DNA of 38,972 nucleotides from Helochares maculicollis (lineage: Eukaryota; Arthropoda; Insecta; Coleoptera; Hydrophilidae), in contig JAWQRO010000441.1 of the NCBI GenBank assembly GCA_033557835.1, forward strand, positions 1 to 38,972, written 5' to 3'. Made by a program: the position numbers and the translations under genes. Below, in pieces: positions 35,691 through 38,972 of this stretch. Positions within the stretch are counted from its first letter, which is position 1. Each line of letters opens with the position of its first letter. The notes beneath the pieces were generated by a model. That model made no database searches. It was not told the DNA's origin and was given only the letters and a program-made list of their open reading frames with translations.

Positions 35691-36627
35691 GATTGAACCG
35701 AAATTCCTAGTAATATCTAACAACTTTGAGAAAAGTATTTTCTGTTTAGAACCTGAGATGTAATCTACAAGTTTTCTATTTTTCTGAGTATTCTTCTAGT
35801 AAACATAATAGATTGATATGATATGATATCGTGAAAAAATCAAAAAGCTCCCAGAAAGAAGGACTAAGATGACTACTTTTGTGAAACATATTTCACATTC
35901 TCAAGTACAAAAGATGCCGAATTTAACTTTGTTAGAGCTTTTATAAACAATTTATGAAATATTTCATCATTTTAAAAAGTTGATACACAACTTAAATTTT
36001 TTTATTATAATTTCTCTTTAATTATGATTAGATGAGATGTTTTATAAAATTACATTAGTCTTGTTTATGTTGATCTATGATGATTGCTTTGTATTTCAGA
36101 AATAGACTGGCAGTGTGTATTTACAATAATAAGGATATCAAGCATTTTCATTAGATTTTATAAGGAGGATGCCCAATAGAAATCATTTTTTTGAGATGTT
36201 TTTATTTATTTTGTAGTCAAACAATTAATTTTGTTTGCATGTTTGGCTAGTATTATGCTAGTTTTTTTATAAAAAATTTGTGTTATAATATTAAACTACA
36301 TTATAAGTATGAAAATGCTTCATAATCACAAGAAAAACTGTAAAGTTGCACGCATTCATCTCAAGCCATTTAGTAGTAGTTCAAACTTAAAATATTTATC
36401 TAAACTCTACAAAAAAAACCTACGCTGTATAAAGCATGTACACAAAATGCTTGAAAAGCCAAATATGACATTTTCCCCTACTGACAGATGGGTACTTTTA
36501 AAGTTAGCAGGCGTAACCATAGAATCAGAAAGGTTATTTAATTGCAGTAATGCCAAAAAAATTATTTGCAAAAACAAAAAATTCAATAATGATAAGGATT
36601 AAAAATATCCATGTTACAATGAGAAAA
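35691..36627. other. AT-rich sequence beyond or in the distal armadillo 3' UTR; doubtful hAT-like frame
   Basis: A 97-codon plus-strand frame at 36309-36602 carries ESERLFN followed by KKIICKNKKF, which weakly resembles the C-terminal dimerisation segment of hAT transposases (SERLFS...I..KR). The rest of that frame does not support the match, so it is recorded only as a possibility. Otherwise nothing was recognised. Confidence 0.2.
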
Positions 36628-37528
36628 GTTTATTCATTACTATAAATACATGATGCACTTTTGTCATAGTATAGGCAGTGCCTTAAAATCTACCCTGTTT
36701 TTTAAGTCATAAAATTTAGAAATGGACATTTAGAAGCTAAGGAAAATTAAAAACACTACAGAATGTGCATGAAAAACAAAAGAAACACACAGATACATAG
36801 CATATTATTTTTATCGAAAAATTAAAGTCATCAAGATGCAAATTGCTCCTTGATTCAATTATACAAATAAACTAATCTAAGTTTTTATAAGTATATTATG
36901 TATTATCCTACAATACTGTTTAATATAAAATTAAACGATGAAAAAAATGATTGCTTCAATTAAATAGTATTATAATTATAACATAGACTTACTTTTCTTA
37001 AAATCGATTATAAATGCATAATAATATAAGCATGTAGATACTGAGGTATAGCATTTGATGATTTTTGTTATAATTTGTGAGAAACTAAATTAAAATTTTT
37101 CACCTTAGTACCTACATGCAATGATAATGAATATGTATACAATAATTCTTATGTATACAAAAAAAGTGATGAAAAAGCTGCATAAATCACAAATATAAAG
37201 CTAAATATATATGTAATGAATGTGAACAAATACTTTGGAATTCAAGTAAAATATCTTGAATTCGAAATAAAAAAATTGCCTTAAAAAATTTAAAAAAAAA
37301 ACAGAAACAAGCTTAATTGGACAGAAATAGAGTGAAAAAGAAAACAGTCTCTTAGATATACTTTGTTTTTAGTAAGTCATAAATTTAGTTTCCTTCTCTA
37401 ATGTTAAGATAGTTTGTCTCACAAACCAGTTACTATCAACTACGTAATTGCATATAAATTTAGTTTAACACCAGTTAAAACAAATAAAAATTTGATAAAA
37501 ACTATATTCCTGCTGTTCTATTTCCATT
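36628..37528 (-). other. arm: Probable 3' UTR of armadillo (end uncertain)
   Basis: This follows the armadillo stop codon on the minus strand. A candidate poly(A) hexamer (AATAAA on the minus strand) lies near 36628-36633, but several other AT-rich candidates exist, so the true end is not fixed. No open frame or structural element was recognised inside. Confidence 0.4.
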
Positions 37529-38740
37529 TTACAAGTCAGTATCATACCAAGCGGCAACGGGATTATCCTGGGGTGGAGTTGGAAGTTGATCGATGGGGTC
37601 AAAATTTAAATCAGGATCAGTAGTTCCTACATCCATGGCGTCTATTGCACTGTAAGTTGATCCATTGCCCCCGTGAGACCCAATTTCCAACCCTTGCATA
37701 TCTATGGGTATCTGGTCATAGCCTGAGCAGGAAAATTAAAAATTTGGTTTTTTCATTTTTATCACTCACTTTCACTGCAGTTTATTTAACAAGCACAAAA
37801 GGTTAACTGTTATAAGGCACAGGAACATAATGCAACACAACCATAGATCATGCACAATAACTAAGCAACAATTTGTTTATTTACCAAATACTGGAGCCCT
37901 GGGTGGTTATTAAAAAGATATTTGGAATACCAGAAATCTGGTAAGCCATAGGTGGTATTTTAAGACGTTTAAACCCGTTTCAGGTGAGTAAGTTGGTTAA
38001 ATCGCTGTTAGTAAGATTTGAGTGTTGATATCTGTATTCTTACCTTGTTGTTGATAGGGACGGCCTCCATGGCTGCTGTGAACACTTGGTGTACCTTGGC
38101 CATATAAGTTATCATACGCTTGTTCGGGACTCAAAATGTCCTAAAATAATAGGTGAAAATGCAAACTAAAAATTAAAACGCAAAAAGTGCAAAAACTGCC
38201 TAACATCCTAGCGCTAGACATAAAACAAATGTAACCAATGCTAATGGCTTTGTTAAAAATACTATGAAAATCCAGCTTGGAAAAACACATTACAAATCAT
38301 TCTATTACAAATTCAAACTTGAAATCAACATTTTTTACATCAACTTTAGAAAATAAAATTCAAAAATTGGAAAATAAAGTATTGCAAAAATAAAACTTAA
38401 AAAACCACAAGCAAATAATTCAGATGCTTAGTGGCAACAAAATCAAGCCTAATCAGGTAATGGCAATAAAAACCTGTAGTAAGTAGGTTGAAAACTGGTA
38501 AAATATGTATATGTATATATTTGTACAACACATAGCACTACTGTATCTCAAACTAGTCATTTGCTACCATTATAAATTTTAATGTTACCTGAAGATCAGG
38601 ACCCATTCCTAAGTCAGCATTCCAGAGGTTTTCTTCGCGAAATAGTGAATTAGTCAACTCCATCGATAGCCTTTTTTTGTAGTCTTGTGGTTTATCTTCA
38701 CTCATTCGAAATAAGACTGCTGCAGCATAAGTTGCTACAC
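37529..38740 (-). CDS. arm: Armadillo (beta-catenin), last three coding exons; 5' part outside the window
   Basis: The exons are complement(38589..38740), complement(38044..38140) and complement(37529..37722), with GT..AG introns of 448 and 321 bp. Codon phases join cleanly: the first exon continues a Gly codon from outside the window and the second junction splits a Gly codon. The first exon encodes VATYAAAVLFRMSEDKPQDY, KKRLSMELTNSLFRE and ENLWNADLGMGPDLQ, which is the end of the Arm-repeat domain and the C-terminal helix. The second gives DILSPEQAYDNLYGQGTP. The third gives GYDQIPIDMQGLEIG, a linker rich in Asp, Gly and Pro, and the C-terminus AWYDTDL. The DTDL end is the conserved PDZ-binding tail of beta-catenin. 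The family protein links cadherins to alpha-catenin at junctions and acts with TCF/LEF as the Wnt co-activator; the part seen here is the transactivation region. About 148 residues are visible. Assignment is very secure. Confidence 0.96.
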
Positions 38741-38972
38741 CTACAATAAAATGTAACTCCTAATATTTTCTCCAAAAAATAATTTCAAAACCAGGAGTCC
38801 TACTTAACATTTCCGCATAAGTAAAAGTATCTTACTATCTATAGCAACTAAACGAAAAGTAGAGAATTCACTGTTTCAAGGTTACAAATTCAAAATCTCT
38901 TTAGAATGGTGTATGAAAACTTGAAATATATTCAGGAATCTAGGTGTTAACTTTTGTTTTAAGTTAATATAT
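38741..38972 (-). other. arm: Armadillo intron, cut by the window edge
   Basis: The minus-strand acceptor TTTTATTGTAG|GTGTAGC sits at 38742-38741. The remaining 230 bases to the window edge are AT-rich with no coding frame continuing the Arm repeats, so the preceding exon lies outside the window. Confidence 0.8.

Overview
This is AT-rich nuclear DNA (roughly two thirds A+T by eye) from an animal, most likely an insect. The genes are intron-split with GT..AG borders, non-coding stretches run for kilobases, and there are several decayed mariner transposons. The two recognisable genes, tob and armadillo (beta-catenin), are both on the minus strand. The species cannot be told from this window.

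Layout, left to right. Positions 1-4495 are AT-rich and lie downstream of tob; they probably include the tob 3' UTR, and about 556-1184 holds an unusual run of back-to-back short inverted repeats. Positions 4496-6230 hold the tob coding sequence in two exons (382 aa predicted), preceded by a non-coding exon part (6231-6384). Positions 6385-25165 are read as one very long 5' UTR intron. It contains a coding-like block with a frame change (6951-7369), a compact cloverleaf-like inverted-repeat element (15611-15727), a mariner relic (15924-16830), a GC-richer block (21030-21600) and a diverged repeat pair (23591-23970). Positions 25166 to about 25336 are the proposed first exon of tob. Directly upstream is a convincing minus-strand promoter: a TATA-like box, two perfect CREs, a palindromic RFX-type X-box and a GAGA tract. 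Positions 25530-37528 are intergenic, with two further mariner relics (28800-28990 and 35067-35690), GC-richer blocks (one with another perfect CRE) and an 18-bp perfect palindrome. Positions 37529-38740 hold the last three coding exons of armadillo, whose upstream exons lie beyond the right edge.

How the genes relate. Armadillo is the Wnt co-activator and adherens-junction protein. Tob is an anti-proliferative adaptor that brings the CCR4-NOT deadenylase to mRNAs bound by poly(A)-binding protein, and in vertebrates it has been reported to restrain beta-catenin/LEF transcription. Their tandem arrangement is therefore notable, but no functional coupling can be shown from sequence alone. The strongest candidates for something undescribed are the serial-hairpin tract near the left end, the cloverleaf-like element in the tob intron and the CRE/X-box promoter of tob.
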